The translations under genes and the position numbers were made by a program. From Paramacrobiotus richtersi (lineage: Eukaryota > Tardigrada > Eutardigrada > Parachela > Macrobiotidae), in assembly GCA_034698045.1 (NCBI GenBank), contig JAQGAU010000144.1, positions 1 to 37,975 of the forward strand: a stretch of DNA of 37,975 nucleotides, given 5' to 3'. Shown in pieces: positions 1 to 11,090 of the stretch (the first letter of the stretch is position 1; each line of letters opens with the position of its first letter). The notes under the pieces are model-generated. The model was not told where the DNA came from. It searched no databases and saw only the letters and a program-made list of their open reading frames with translations.

Positions 1-1520
1 CGTTTGTGGTATTTCCCAGGTCATCGCTCAACATTGCTACAACATTTCAAAATGCAACATAAGTATAGACCTAGCATTAGAACGACTGATGTCAACGATA
101 TTTGCTGCGCGTAAGTAGTCAGTTTTTGTAGTGGCCAAAAAAAGTTTTATGTGCGCACTTCCTGATTGATACTGCTTGTTCAGATACTGCGGTTTAAAGG
201 AAAAACAGTATCTGATTTACTGCGGAATATACAACTGTCAGAGATGGTTTTGTAATGGAACATTCGATGGTAATGACAAAAGGTACGTAACCCTTACAAT
301 ACACATCCACTAGTTCTTTTTTTGTAAAAACGGCATGCAGAAATGGTTTGATTGCAAACCTTGCATCAGTTTGCATAGCGGTCTATGTGTGTTCGTCCTT
401 TTGGTTATGTTTTGCAAATTCTGATGTACGGCAATCTGTATAATATTATTATGATTATCTGATGACAGTCACATCGCTGCCCACTGCTGCAAAAGTAAGC
501 ACAATGCTGTATCCATATTTCGCGGAATCCCTCCGGGAACTAACAGAATAAAATCCACTTCGATGGAATGGATCCTTAAGGAATGCACATACCAGCCCAA
601 ATGCTCGCAATGTTCCTCCAACAATGTTTTTAATCTGGCTGTTGAGGATGTGAGTAATCCCTTTATCCCGGCCAAGACGTGGTGCCGAAAGCATGCTATC
701 GGCAGCGATATGGTTGGTAAGGATCTGTGGAATACCTTGATCGCAATCCATCCTGAAAATGACTACTCAGGCGTCGCTTTCCATCGCTTGGCTGCGTGGC
801 TCGTTCCCGTCGTTCCTAAAAAGAGCATGAAGACTAACGTCCCAGTCTTTTACGCTCGGTGGGGACAGAATGCTTCCGAAAAGGATGTCATCGATTTCTT
901 GGAGGAATTTTGGAGATGGAATCCAATAGGAACAATGGATGAGTTACTCGAGTGGAAGGTAATACGTTTCTCCAGCAGCTCGTTCGATAGGCTTCACTAG
1001 ACTTAGCCACAGATTTAGTTTATCATAATCTTAATGTTGACCACTTAAAAGTAGTTAAAAGTACTATTTAAGCAGGAAGTCTGTGCAAGTGCCGATATCA
1101 TTCTGTAAATAGGTTGAAATCGGCAATTTTTCAACGTACCCAAAAACGGAGTTCGACAATCGCTCAGATTATTCCAGCTACTGGCGTCGACTCATTGTAG
1201 AACTGTCAAGACAAGAACGAGGCGCCGTCGAATCGTTCCCTCCACTGCGCAATCTGGAAGCTACCTGGCAGAACAGTTACGACATCCAGGTGACAGTTCC
1301 ACAGGGCAGCTTCACTGACTTCCTGGAAGTGGGTCGACCCATGGAAGTCGATTGGGTGGTACTTGACGGTGGAGCGGAGCGTAATTATGGACAACAGAAC
1401 GCGACCATTTCCTTTATGAAACCAACGGAAGCTGGCCACCTTATTGTTCTTCACTGTCAATCTCCGGTTCCCGAGCGGGATCGCCTGAAGCGAGGTTTGC
1501 TGTTCCGGATGGTGTATAAC

Positions 1521-1688
1521 TGTGGTATATTCCCTAAGGTTAGGGGAAGTTTCCGATTGACCTTTTACTGACCTGTTCCTTAGTTACGTTGTGCCAGTGA
1601 CTACTGGTCAGATGCAATCGTATTTCAGTTGCTCTTGTTGTTAGCTACAGTGCGGTCACAATAAAGTGGTACTATTACATACATCACA
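1521..1688. mobile_element. 168-bp insertion in helicase copy A exon 4, small solo-LTR-like or MITE-like
   Basis: Copies B and C run straight through this point of exon 4, while copy A holds 168 extra bases. The segment is flanked by a perfect 5-bp duplication (ATAAC at 1516-1520 and 1689-1693) and has TGTG...CACA ends. It contains an AATAAA hexamer near 1660. TG...CA ends, 5-bp target duplication and a poly(A) signal fit a very short solo LTR, but the lack of further diagnostic sequence leaves a non-autonomous DNA element possible. It looks like a fossil with no coding capacity. Confidence 0.6.
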
Positions 1689-3283
1689 ATAACGAAGTCA
1701 ACTACCGGCGCATGAATCAAGCACTGTACAAACTGGAACACGACCCGATGTGTATCGCTCCAGAAGTGTTGAAGATGATTTTAGGAAGACCGGTGGCTGA
1801 AGACTGCACGTTGACGAATCTTGCCCCATCACAACAAGGGAAACTCCATACGGAATACGTAGATATCGGCAACAAATTTCGAAACGTTCCGTTCTCGTCG
1901 ATCATCTCACCGCAGCGGAATGAACCACTTAACGAGAAACAGAAACAAGCAGTGAAAATGGCACTGTGTACGCCGGTTTGCCTGATTCAAGGCCCTCCCG
2001 GGACCGGCAAGACCAAGACGGCTGCAGTGATCGTAGCGAATTTTGCCCAAGATCGACACGGGAAGATTCTCGTCTGTGCACCCAGCAATGTTGCCATAGA
2101 TAAACTGACGCTGATCATCGCCCAGACAGCGCCGTTAAGCAAGAGTTTCAACATTTTGCGATTATTGGCGCACACCCGAGACATTAAATGCGTGAACGAG
2201 AAGGTTAGAGAATATACCGTCATTCGGAAGTACAAGACAGAACAACCGGGAGCGGAGGACTCGGATAAAGCCCTGCGGGAATTTGAGCGGAAGTGCATCG
2301 AAAAGGCCCAGATCATCTGCTGCACATGCAATGTACGATTCAGTCTTTGCACGAAGTTTTTAGTAACATTATTCCAGTTCCAGTTGCGTTTGAAAGAGTT
2401 TCGTTTTCTTGCAGAGTGCAGGCTTGGCCAGCCTGAAAGGCGTAGCTTTCTCATATGTTTTGATTGACGAAGCGGCACAGGCAATGGAATCAGATTGCCT
2501 CATTCCCATTACAAGAGCTTGCGAAAAGGTTAGTTTCATACTTTCACTTAATTGAGCTGCAATTAATGTTCTTCACAGATACATTTATGTTGGCCACGAC
2601 CTAGTTCTTCGTAGTGCAGTTTTTATCGAAGCTCTTGGTCAAGTCTCAGATGACGATTCCCACCCTCGTTTTTCTAGCTGGTGCTGATTGGAGACCCCGA
2701 ACAACTAGGTTCTGTTGTTCGCTTTCCTAATCTTCGAAAGTCGCAACTTGTCGTATCCTTGTTTCAACGATTATGGGAGAAAAAGAGCGTCTGCCCTTGG
2801 ATGACCCTGACGCAGCAGTATCGAATGAATCCAAAGATTTCCGAGATGGTTTCGAATATAACTTACGGCGGTCAACTGGTCAACGACGTTGGCGTCGGTG
2901 CGCTTACTAAAACAAACTGCTTCCCAAAAAATTCGGCTCGAGTAACTAAGTTTCCGAATTTACAGTTAATCGCCCTCCAATTTCGAAAATATTAGAAGCC
3001 ATCTTTGCCTGTGGATTGACCGTAGTCCGTGGCCCGAGTGGAATTTCAAACGAAATAACAAGTAACCGTGGTAGTAATCGGACGATATTCGTGGATCTGG
3101 CGTGGAAAGATGAACTGTCGGCCAGTGGGACGTCGTATGTCAACATGATGGAAGCTCATTTCATCGCACGACTGGTGGCCAATATTCTACATGGAGCTGT
3201 TCTGGGAACTGAGAAAACAAATCCCAATGATATTGGTATTATTACTTTCTATAATGGGCAACGACCTCAGATAGACATTGATC

Positions 3284-3289
3284 TGAACC
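3284..3289. repeat. Target-site duplication, left copy (TGAACC)
   Basis: TGAACC directly precedes the left inverted repeat and recurs at 17238-17243 directly after the right one. The sequence belongs to helicase exon 7 (codons ...Asp-Leu-Asn-His). Confidence 0.9.
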
Positions 3290-3333
3290 TATGGCGGGCC
3301 CGGATCGTCAAAAGGTGACAGTTGTCACGTTAC
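3290..3333 (+). repeat. Left terminal inverted repeat
   Basis: The first 44 bases match the inverse of 17194-17237 at all but about seven positions. The conserved blocks are TATGGCG, GATCGTCAAAAG and TGACAGTTGTC. Confidence 0.9.
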
Positions 3334-3460
3334 ATAACGCAGTAATGTTATCGCGATGTATTTTACAGTTAAGCCGTTGCTGCGTCAGCAAGCGGACCAG
3401 ATCTGCGTTGTTAACTGTATTAAGAACTATACGTTGGCCTTGTGATAGTTGTCGCGATAA
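3308..3460. promoter_or_regulatory. Left subterminal GTTGTCGCGA-like repeats
   Basis: Inside the left end, variants of one motif recur: CAGTTGTCACG near 3320, TTATCGCGATG near 3347 and AGTTGTCGCGATAAC near 3447. The same motif family recurs near the right end. Clustered short subterminal repeats are typical transposase-binding arrays in large DNA transposons; that role is inferred here. Confidence 0.5.
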
Positions 3461-3864
3461 CTACCACAAAGTTTCCATGTCAATTCTTTGACATGGATCA
3501 CAGTTCTTTGAATAACAATGTCATACAGGGCTTTGTTTGCGGTTGGGTTGCTTCTCCTGTCCCATTAGGGTAAAGCGGAAAATGGGTCAGATCAGTTGTC
3601 CACAGTATTCAATCCAAATTGTGCCAATTTTCTTATTATTCGACACTGCTGAGACATGTCTGATAGTTTCGTCGAAATCGCAGCGAGACTGTTCATCTAA
3701 AGGAAAGGGCCTAAAGGAGAGGCACATCCCATTCAGTTTCGCTGTGTCAAAATCCGTAATACGATCATACGGTTAAACAATTAAACTGATGAAATAAAAT
3801 TAGTCTAAGAACCATTTGTCATTTTTTCGCATTTACATAAAATATACTGTATGTAGTGGGCTAA

Positions 3865-5518
3865 ATGGCCGAAAATGAGGAACAACTAGTGGAATATGTA
3901 CAGGCGGTATGTGATGAATCCACCCGATCAGTCAGATCTAGCCGCACTGACAGGGATGCAATGATTTTGGAAGAATCGCGCATCATGCGAGTCCAGGAAC
4001 TTGTTTATTCAATGGACCACGTTCTGCCCCGTCATTTGTTCTACCAGCTACGAAATAATCTGAATACCGTGTTGCAGCGAGTGAAACAAGCACTGGACGA
4101 GGTAAACTCAAATTACGAAAGATAAAGATTTTTTAATTAAGCAACGCCTGCTGTACAGCCTCCCACTGTGAAATGACGTTTTAACCAGGCCGTTGTGTAA
4201 TCACGTTTGTCAATGTGTACTTAGTAAGCTATAAGCCCTGTTAACTGTATGCAGTTTTATGCTCCTCGTATCTAACACAGTTTTGTTATAGCTCAGAGAT
4301 CCAGATACTCGAATTGGGAGGGATTTCGTTTCATTGGAGTACACATCTGGCAGGCCGAAAATTATCCTGTCTACGCAGTTGCTTACACTCCTACGGCAGG
4401 AAGGGCTGGAATGGACTGAAATTGCAGGAATTTTAAATGTATCCGTTTCCACATTAGCGAGACGCCGGAAGGAGGTGGCTTTTGTTGATCCTGTGCAGTA
4501 TAGCGATATGACGGATGCCGAACTTGATGCTGTTGTTACAAGCATTGTTATCGCCAATCCTGGAAGCGGAAGTGTGGTAATTAACGGTGGATTAAGGTCT
4601 TTACGACTCAAAGTTCATCGCAAGCGTTTGAGGGAATCCATTCGCAGGGTCGACCCTTGGGGAGTGTTTCAGCGTTGGGCCGGAATCGTTCCGAGAAGGG
4701 TATACCATGTCGCAGGCCCAAACGCCTTATGGCATATGGACGGTAACCACAAGCTCATTCAGTGGAGATTCGTCATTCATGGCTGCATTGACGGATACTC
4801 ACGTTACATAATCTATCTGAACTGCTGCAGTAACAACAAATCAGACACCGTACTGCGTTGTTTTTCTCATGGAGCGACCAGAGTTGGCTGTGTTCCGTCA
4901 AGAGTGAGGGGAGATCGGGGTGTTGAAAACGTCAAAGTTGTTACTCTAATGGAAGAACTTAGGGGTCGGAACCGGGGCAGTTTTATTATGGGCCGATCCG
5001 TGCATAATCAACGGATAGAGCGTCTTTGGCGGGATGTTACGCGTGTGGTAACCCGATTCTTCCGTGAATTATTTAAAAATATGGAGAGGGCCGGGCTTCT
5101 GGATGCCAACAGCGATCTGGACATATTTTGCCTGCATCACATCTTTTTGTCCTTAATCAACAGTGCCTTGGAGCAGTTTATTGCGAGTTGGAATAACCAC
5201 GGTTTACGAACAGCTAGAAATCGCTCACCAAGAACACTGTTTGCCTCCGGGTTGCTGCTGAATGGACCGCGTGGTATGGACATTGATCCTGCTCAACTTC
5301 CGCTGTATGGAGTAGACCAGGACGGCCCTCTACCTGCTGATGACGATGATGTGCCTGTAATAGTACCGGAATTTAGTGCCGGGCTAACGGAAACCGAATA
5401 TTCCGACATTGCGGAAAGATTCCCGCAAAATATACAGAATATGTTGCTGGCAGTGGAAAAGTATCAACAGCTGAAAGCTTATATGGCCGCTAATTTTTCC
5501 GATCGTTTTGTTCGCTGA
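3865..5518 (+). CDS. DDE (rve-type) integrase/transposase of the giant element
   Basis: Two exons, 3865-4101 and 4292-5518, joined in phase 0 (GAG|gtaaac ... gttatag|CTC), give 487 residues. Exon 1 is a helical N-terminal segment. Exon 2 has a helix-turn-helix-like stretch ([20 protein letters not shown]) followed by an integrase core with [16 protein letters not shown] and HNQRIERLW. The acidic triad is D229, D287 and E322 in this model, spaced 57 and 34 residues, as in retroviral-type DDE cores. The pattern WHMDG-x-HK plus GxIDGYSR is that of the integrase core domain proteins amplified in fish and invertebrates. It should cut and join the element's ends in the nucleus. No frame break is visible, so this copy could still be functional. 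The ATG is the first in frame after the left subterminal region. Confidence 0.88.
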
Positions 5519-6556
5519 TGCACTTCTGTTTGGTCATTCGAGAGTATCGATTTCCGTTTCTCGACAGCCATTCATTTTCTGACTGTACTAGTTTTTTGTT
5601 TTGTGTTTGCGTATGTTTTGTTTGCACCATTCAATAGTGACTGGTTAAGGTATAGTGGCAGCCATGCGTAATCCCAGCTTAATTCATTTTATTTTCTGCT
5701 GTTTTGTTTTTGGAAGTGACTGCTTAATATTATTCTGATAAATAACCAGGAAGACGTTGGGATATAAGGCCTGAATGACAGAGCCGCTTTCGTTCCATGA
5801 CCCGTATGAGAACGCACGGATTATGCACTGTGCACTGCCTAGCATCAAAATTCCCACTTAGCGATGAACGGGATGATTAGTGTTTAACAGAGATAGCCTC
5901 ACCTGTGCGATATGCAAATATTGACAACTAGGAATTTTTCCCCCGCACTCTGGAATAAATACGAGACTCACAGAAATATGATCTGCTAAGGGTGGTGCGT
6001 ATATCGCAATTTTTTATTCTGTTCCAGTTATTCTATACATCATTCTGTACTTTTCACGGTCTATATTTGCTATAGAATAAAAAAAGCTAAATATGCACCA
6101 TATTTATCAGCTCTGTTTACGTAAGCCGCGTATTTATTCCTGAATTTGGATAAAGAATTTACTTGTAAGCCACAGATTGATAAGGTGGTATATGGTTGTT
6201 TCTAGTTACGCATACGTACTGTAAATTTACACGGAGAGTTAGTTAAAAATGAAAGGAGTTTTCTTTAATTTTCTGCAGGTATTGACCGATTATGTACACC
6301 TTTAGGGATCGATACTGTTGTTTTCGTTTGTATACTGTATGCACTGGTTTAATATATAGATAAATCGATACAGAAGTAGTTCTTCTAAGCTAGCCAATTA
6401 GTTAGTAATTGTGACTCATTCAATAACGGCGAGTAATATCAGCCTCAATCAGTAAATTGACATACCTTGTTTCGTACCTCTTCAGTGTTTTAATTACATA
6501 AAATTATCGCTCGCGCGGCATGGAACGTGCATTTTTGTTGTTTACTCAGCTCGGCG
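5519..6556. other. Element interior without a convincing gene
   Basis: AT-rich sequence downstream of the integrase stop. I see no long reading frame. At 6355-6430 it carries a block about 75 bp long that recurs in the same orientation at 9228-9303; see the duplicate-block finding. Confidence 0.5.
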
Positions 6557-7051
6557 ATGGCTTACGCTATCGTGACCAAATATATCGGCGTATTCGCTAG
6601 CAGGTATGGAAACAACAGATTTCTGCACCAGGTTAATCTGTGAACTGCAGATTCGTAAATTAGAACATAATCCTTCATTATTCCTTAATTTAACTTAATT
6701 TTTCTGTTTCCACTTTGCCTTTTAAGGCCAGAGCTGTGCTCTGGAAACAAGAATTCCGAATATGGTTTGGTGGCAAAACGGTATGCATCTATCGGATGTT
6801 TACGTAAAGATATATTCACAAATGCCGGCATTCCCGTTTGGTCTGATGCAGAACTGGAAGGAAAAGAAGGTGCCGTAGCCGGTTTCCAAAAAATGAAATT
6901 ATCGATAGCTGGCAAAGTCAATAAGAACATATTTCACACAGGTACTGTAAATCCGGCATTAGACAAATTACAGTATGATTCCAATTCAACGCCCGTCCGG
7001 CGGCACATTGGCACAACGATAAACTGCAAGAATCCTGGTTATGACTTATAG
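6557..7051 (+). CDS. Possible small two-exon protein of unknown function
   Basis: An ATG at 6557 opens MAYAIVTKYIGVFAS, followed by a donor (AG|gtatgg at 6604) and, after 123 bp, a pyrimidine-rich acceptor (cttttaag|G at 6726). The join is in phase and continues to a TAG at 7049-7051, giving 123 residues. I recognise no domain; the protein is moderately polar and basic with no clear membrane segment. It sits downstream of and co-oriented with the integrase. The only support is the matched splice phase and open frame, so it may be a chance model or an accessory gene of the element. Confidence 0.3.
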
Positions 7052-8953
7052 ATATAGGCCGAACACATAAGATTTTATGGTAGGGATTGTCGTGTACCAT
7101 AGATCTGTGGTAATTCTTTACACGGAACGGATCGCGGGATTCTTAACCCACGGACCGTTTCCGTTTTGAATTGAAGTCTCGTGTGTTAGTTATCAGCTTG
7201 TCAGTTGTCAGTTACAGTTTTGCAGAAACTTACGGGCTATAGATTGAAACTCAGTAATCGTACCAGGAATATCCCAGCAAATGCTGTATATAATAGTATA
7301 TATCCACAGAGAAATATTCAGCTCGAACGTCTGAAGCTAGCCTGTCAGGATATATCGTAGCTGCTCTAATGCTTATATGTGCGCATACAGGTTAAAATGC
7401 GCGCTTCTTGATAGTTTTTATTGTCAGGTTAGTCTTCAGAAAATGTGTACTGACCTTTCCCTGTTGTGGCTAAGGCAGAAGAAATATACGTCTACGAATA
7501 CAAAAGCACCATTTCGTATGTATATGCGAGAGTACCACAGGTAAACAAGCGATCGTCAAAGCAACAGCACGCCATCGTAAACTGAGCAGATACTAGTGTG
7601 CAGATGAAAAATAAATAAAGGAAATGTCGCTAACCACCAATGAGCATGAGCGAATCTGTTGTATTCTTTACTCCTGCCTGCTGCAAGTGTTTCTTTTATT
7701 ATCGTAATACTAATACGACATATGAAAATTTTGGTGACCTTTACGCAATCGACAGTATTACATTGCGTTCATGACGCCACAGATTTGCGCAGAATATGTG
7801 CCGAAACACGTGCTGCACTAACAAAGGAGCGTCTTTAACAAAGAAAAAAAATGGTTTATATATCTCATTGTAATGCATTATGGCGTACATGTATAACAAA
7901 GCGCCCAATGACCACAATTTACCGTACGCATGAGCTGCTAGCGGATTCGTTTGCACTTAATTAGACAGCACCCACTGCAAAATCTGCATTTCCGGTTGTT
8001 AACAAAAGATCGTGTATTCGGTTGTCGTTGACTGCATATTCCTTCGTAATTTGTAGTAGTCCACTTGGCCAGACTTCCGTACATGACTATGCACTCTCGT
8101 ACTGCATGAAAAACCGCCTCTATCAGTACACGTTCCGTCACTAGAATACTTCAAAAAAATACAGCCTTTATTGCGTTTTGTCCCTATAATCGCGCAAGCA
8201 CGTAGGCTTGAGTAACAACACATAAAATAAGGAATTATTTGTCCTATAGCTGGTACGCAGAATGGACTGGTGGACATATCTGACCAACAAAACCGTGGTG
8301 TACGCTACGCTCACCTGCATGCCATGGATTTCAGTAAACCCATGTTTATCTTAACAGCAAACTATTGTAGATAGAGCGGTTCATAAGTTCGCTGGAAAAT
8401 CACCGGATATTACGCAAAGCGCATTAGTATGATGGCCGACCAAACCTCTAATATACCGTACATAAGCGTATTCGATTTTTCTGTCACTTATGACGTCGTT
8501 AATACTTCTGTTGGGTAAGGTAAGCCAGGCACACATTACGTATACATGTAGATACATGTAGATATACATGTAAGTACGTCTCCGGCTTCGCGCTCCAGAC
8601 AATAACGTGGTGCCCGGTTTCCCGGCTACACAGTGCTTGCAGCATATACATGACGTTCTTCTAACTTCATTAGTTTTACAGTAAACGAGGTGCTACTGAT
8701 TGCCGTAAGGCTGACTTCCTTTTCAACTTCATCAAAGGTTCTGTGTCGCTAGGAAGTAGATCAGTCACTACAATCCTTTTGTAGAGAACATCAAACTTTT
8801 GGGCCTCTGGGATTCTATATTTCCGGATGCTCTGCTGCACGGGTTTATGTACTTATATAACCAACAGGTAAACTATTTCGGATATCTGTTTCGCATAAAT
8901 AAGCTTCAAACACCAATAAAAGCTACAAAATGTGACAAATCGTGAGCAATTTT
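7052..8953. other. Element interior, repetitive, no clear gene
   Basis: Only short frames are present on either strand. The block 7865-7935 resembles 10658-10725 (shared ACATGTATAACAAAGC core and a CGTACG end), which points to old internal duplication. A minus-strand open stretch at 7999-8277 is Cys-rich but matches nothing I know. Confidence 0.4.
8541..8573. repeat. Short tandem repeat, about 10-12-bp unit (ATACATGTAG)
   Basis: Three near-copies of ATACATGTAG follow one another. It is a microsatellite-like patch inside the giant element. Confidence 0.7.
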
Positions 8954-9173
8954 TTATTGTGGTATAAATGCACTTGGTGAAAAGTTACGATTCTTTGAAG
9001 TAACTGACGCGTTCTTTGGATTAACATAGTCGTCTACGAGATACGCATATTCTTTCAGAGAGACTGCACTTTTGCAGTCCGTGTTTTGCAATTCTGCAAT
9101 TAATGGATGTTGTGCTAGCCTCTTTACTCTGGTGTTGGTTATTTGTTCTTGTTCAGCAATTTTCAGCAATGTG
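8954..9173 (-). CDS. Possible 3'-terminal coding exon, unknown function
   Basis: Open minus-strand frame preceded by a plausible acceptor (catttaatag|TC near 9174) and closed by a stop that overlaps an AATAAA signal (CCACAATAAA near 8956). The roughly 70 encoded residues are charged, with no recognised domain. It lies just downstream, on the same strand, of 9228-9548 and of the ADAMTS-like exon, so it could be the tail of one of those genes, but I cannot close the intervening splice phases. Confidence 0.3.
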
Positions 9174-9227
9174 ACTATTAAATGTCGTGAGTATTCAGCA
9201 GTTTTTTATTTCAGATCAATTATTCTA

Positions 9228-9548
9228 CATAGATAAATCGTTGCAAAAGTAGCTTTTTTGAAGTGGACGATCAGTTAATAATTGTGACGCATTCAATAAC
9301 GGCAACACAATACAATAAAGTCTTTTTTGTGTTCGGCGCATCACTCGAAATTCATTTATTGTTCGATCGCTACCATTCAAACACAACACTGGATCGTATG
9401 GTCTGATGGATGAGACCTTCTTTCCACAGCTAGTTACGGAAATCAAAGCGATACTGGACATATATCCATAGTTGTGGATGCGAAGCGGAAGAAACAGGAC
9501 ATTTCCGGTCCTATCCAAATGCGCAACCCTTACCAGTTGAAAACACAT
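9228..9548 (-). pseudogene. Diverged coding segment, duplicated inside the element
   Basis: The minus strand reads LVRVAHLDRTGNVLFLPLRI... and later CGKKV and PVLCLNGSD. The same text recurs in altered form at 10840-11090 (IGNDMLLKLRMHYY). Its 3' portion (LLNASQLLTDRPL) recurs at 6355-6430 as LLNESQLLTNW. Conservation at the protein level between copies suggests it was once coding. The family is not recognised; its position next to the metalloprotease exon makes a related secreted protein possible. Counted as a decayed or partial gene. Confidence 0.4.
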
Positions 9549-10154
9549 TATTCCGATAACTTTCGTACGACTTTACAGTAAGACTGTTTCCGTGTTCCGC
9601 AACATGCAATCCAATCTGTAATTAAACTTTTTATAAAGGTCACGAAAACGCTACACTTTGCGATTTACCTGTAACTCGTATATTTCTGCAAATGACTGCC
9701 TTTGAACTAAAGGTAACCAGAACACCACTCATACGTCAGGATTTCGGCAGATTTTTAGGATCCATCAGAAATAGGTATCTATACAGGTTTGACGAAGCGG
9801 CGTTTTCCGGCGTGAACGATGACCTTGATGTATAATAATCAAGCTGTAATATCTTGTGCTCAGTGGCACCAACGCCTACAAAATACTTGTTTCAAAAGAC
9901 AGTATTATACAGCTTTCCGCGGTATGTACGATGACCTTTACATTTCGAAATGCGGCATGTTTGCTATACATGGATATAAAATTATTATAGTGTAATTACA
10001 ACAATGCTTTACGCTTTACCCGGAACACTTCAGCTAATAAGTGTGCAATTCACGTGTCTGATAACATTACTAAGCAACATTAGTTTGAGAAATATTCTTT
10101 TTAACACATTCAACACACACGTTACTGCGCGGTGATTTTGTTGCAAAAATTTAC
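9549..10154. other. Element interior without a convincing exon
   Basis: I searched the minus strand for the continuation of the upstream metalloprotease exon, in particular the HExxHxxGxxH zinc motif expected next in ADAMTS proteins, and did not find it. Two similar short stretches (AAGGTCATCG near 9821 and 9934) look like an internal duplication. Confidence 0.45.
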
Positions 10155-10601
10155 CTTGCATCTCTATAAATCATAGCAACAATGGACATCAGCGTCAAGA
10201 TGTATTCATTCAATTCCTTCCCATGAAACTGTCGCATAGAATAATCGGCTGATATAAGCAATTCCACATTATATTCGCAGGCAAATGCTGTCATATCCGT
10301 GCCACGTTTTACTCGACCGTAAAATGTTCGATTTATCCCCACGTTCCGCAACACCGGAAGGGACGAATTTAGCGGCTCCGAGGAATTCGCGTACCTTATT
10401 CGATACAAAATATGCGGAGGAAAGTTAAGTGAGGTTTCGATACCTAATGCGCTGAAAGTGATGCCGCCACTTGGTTTATCCCACCATGAACTTAGACAAT
10501 TCTTCTGTTGAGAATGTTTAATTTTTGGGCATCCGGGATTCTTGAGCATTGTCACACGGAATCGTTGCACAGAATACCCGGAGAGATGTCTACGGCATTG
10601 A
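10155..10601 (-). pseudogene. ADAMTS-like metalloprotease exon (end of prodomain and start of catalytic domain)
   Basis: The minus strand has an acceptor (gtgcttag|TC at 10602) and a donor (GCAAG|gtaaat at 10154). The encoded segment runs through a Cys-containing prodomain-like region and a furin-type RVKR site to NVELLISADYSMRQFHGKEL and YILTLMSIVAMIYRDA. The order prodomain, RxKR, then V-E-L-x-x-x-A-D and the YILTLMxIVxxIYRDA helix is the opening of the reprolysin (ADAMTS) catalytic domain. These are normally secreted, zinc-dependent extracellular proteases. The zinc-binding HExxH exon is not found downstream, so the copy appears incomplete. It lies between integrase and HECT gene and is best read as captured cargo. 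Family assignment is from remembered motifs. Confidence 0.6.
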
Positions 10602-10839
10602 CTAAGCACAATGTTCAAACATAAAAATAATCTGTACATTTGGTGCACATATGCCTTGTGTTGCACACCTTATGGTTACATGTATAACAAAGCACTTAAC
10701 AGTTATAATTTTATCGTACGGCTTCATCTGCAAAAAATTAAATTATCCTTACCGCATAATTTGCATTTCTTTATGTTTACAGAAGTGGCAAATAAAATGA
10801 TTAAATAAATCTTGATTCAGAATTCTTCGATGTTCATAA

Positions 10840-11090
10840 ACCGAAACCGATAGCTGACAATAAAAAGGAACTGCTGACGAGCAGGGCATACATAATAGTG
10901 CATGCGAAGTTTAAGCAACATGTCGTTTCCGATCTGTGGCACAAGCTTCAAGTGTGCAGTATATACCATAGTGGTAAAAGTATTATTCCGAAAAGTTTTG
11001 TATGACCTTAAAGTACATAATTGTGTTGCCGCTTTCCGCTGCTTCGACGATGACGGAAAAGCAGTGTTTTTAACCTTCGTGTGAAAATGC
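10840..11090 (-). pseudogene. Second copy of the duplicated coding segment
   Basis: The minus strand contains IGNDMLLKLRMHYY, matching TGNVLFLPLRIHNY of 9228-9548. The flanking DNA also aligns (for example TATTATTCCGAAAAG near 10980 against CATTATTCCGATAAC near 9546). It lies upstream of the metalloprotease exon, so the two segments bracket it. No domain is recognised. Confidence 0.4.

Larger units (their letters stand above)
52..3289 (+). pseudogene. UPF1-like RNA helicase, copy A, 5' part (exons 1-7, interrupted)
   Basis: Superfamily 1 RNA helicase related to UPF1, the ATPase of nonsense-mediated decay. My exons are 52-110, 184-282, 469-958, 1113-1520 plus 1694-2332, 2415-2528, 2678-2897 and 2966-3289; all junctions are GT...AG and phases match copy C. 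The first three exons give the Cys/His-rich CH domain (CAYCG, WFCNG, KCSQC). Exon 4 has Walker A GPPGTGKTKTA and CAPSNVAID; exon 5 has the DEAAQ box; exon 6 has LIGDPEQLG and QYRMNP, where copies B and C have QYRMHP. A linker of 39 codons present in copy C is missing in frame. The gene is broken by a 168-bp insertion in exon 4 and a 13.9-kb element in exon 7; outside these I find no stop or frameshift. The first ATG is inferred from copy C and lies only 51 bp into the window, so the promoter is not visible. Confidence 0.9.

Noticed and set aside
563-1000. Separate gene starting at the internal ATG 563
   Set aside because: This is the middle of helicase exon 3; splice sites and alignment with copies B and C place it inside the larger gene.
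1987-2484. Long minus-strand frame opposite helicase copy A
   Set aside because: It mirrors the conserved helicase exons; the same shadow frame appears opposite copies B and C.
9655-10140. Zinc-binding exon of the ADAMTS-like gene
   Set aside because: I looked for HExxHxxGxxH in the minus frames and did not find it.
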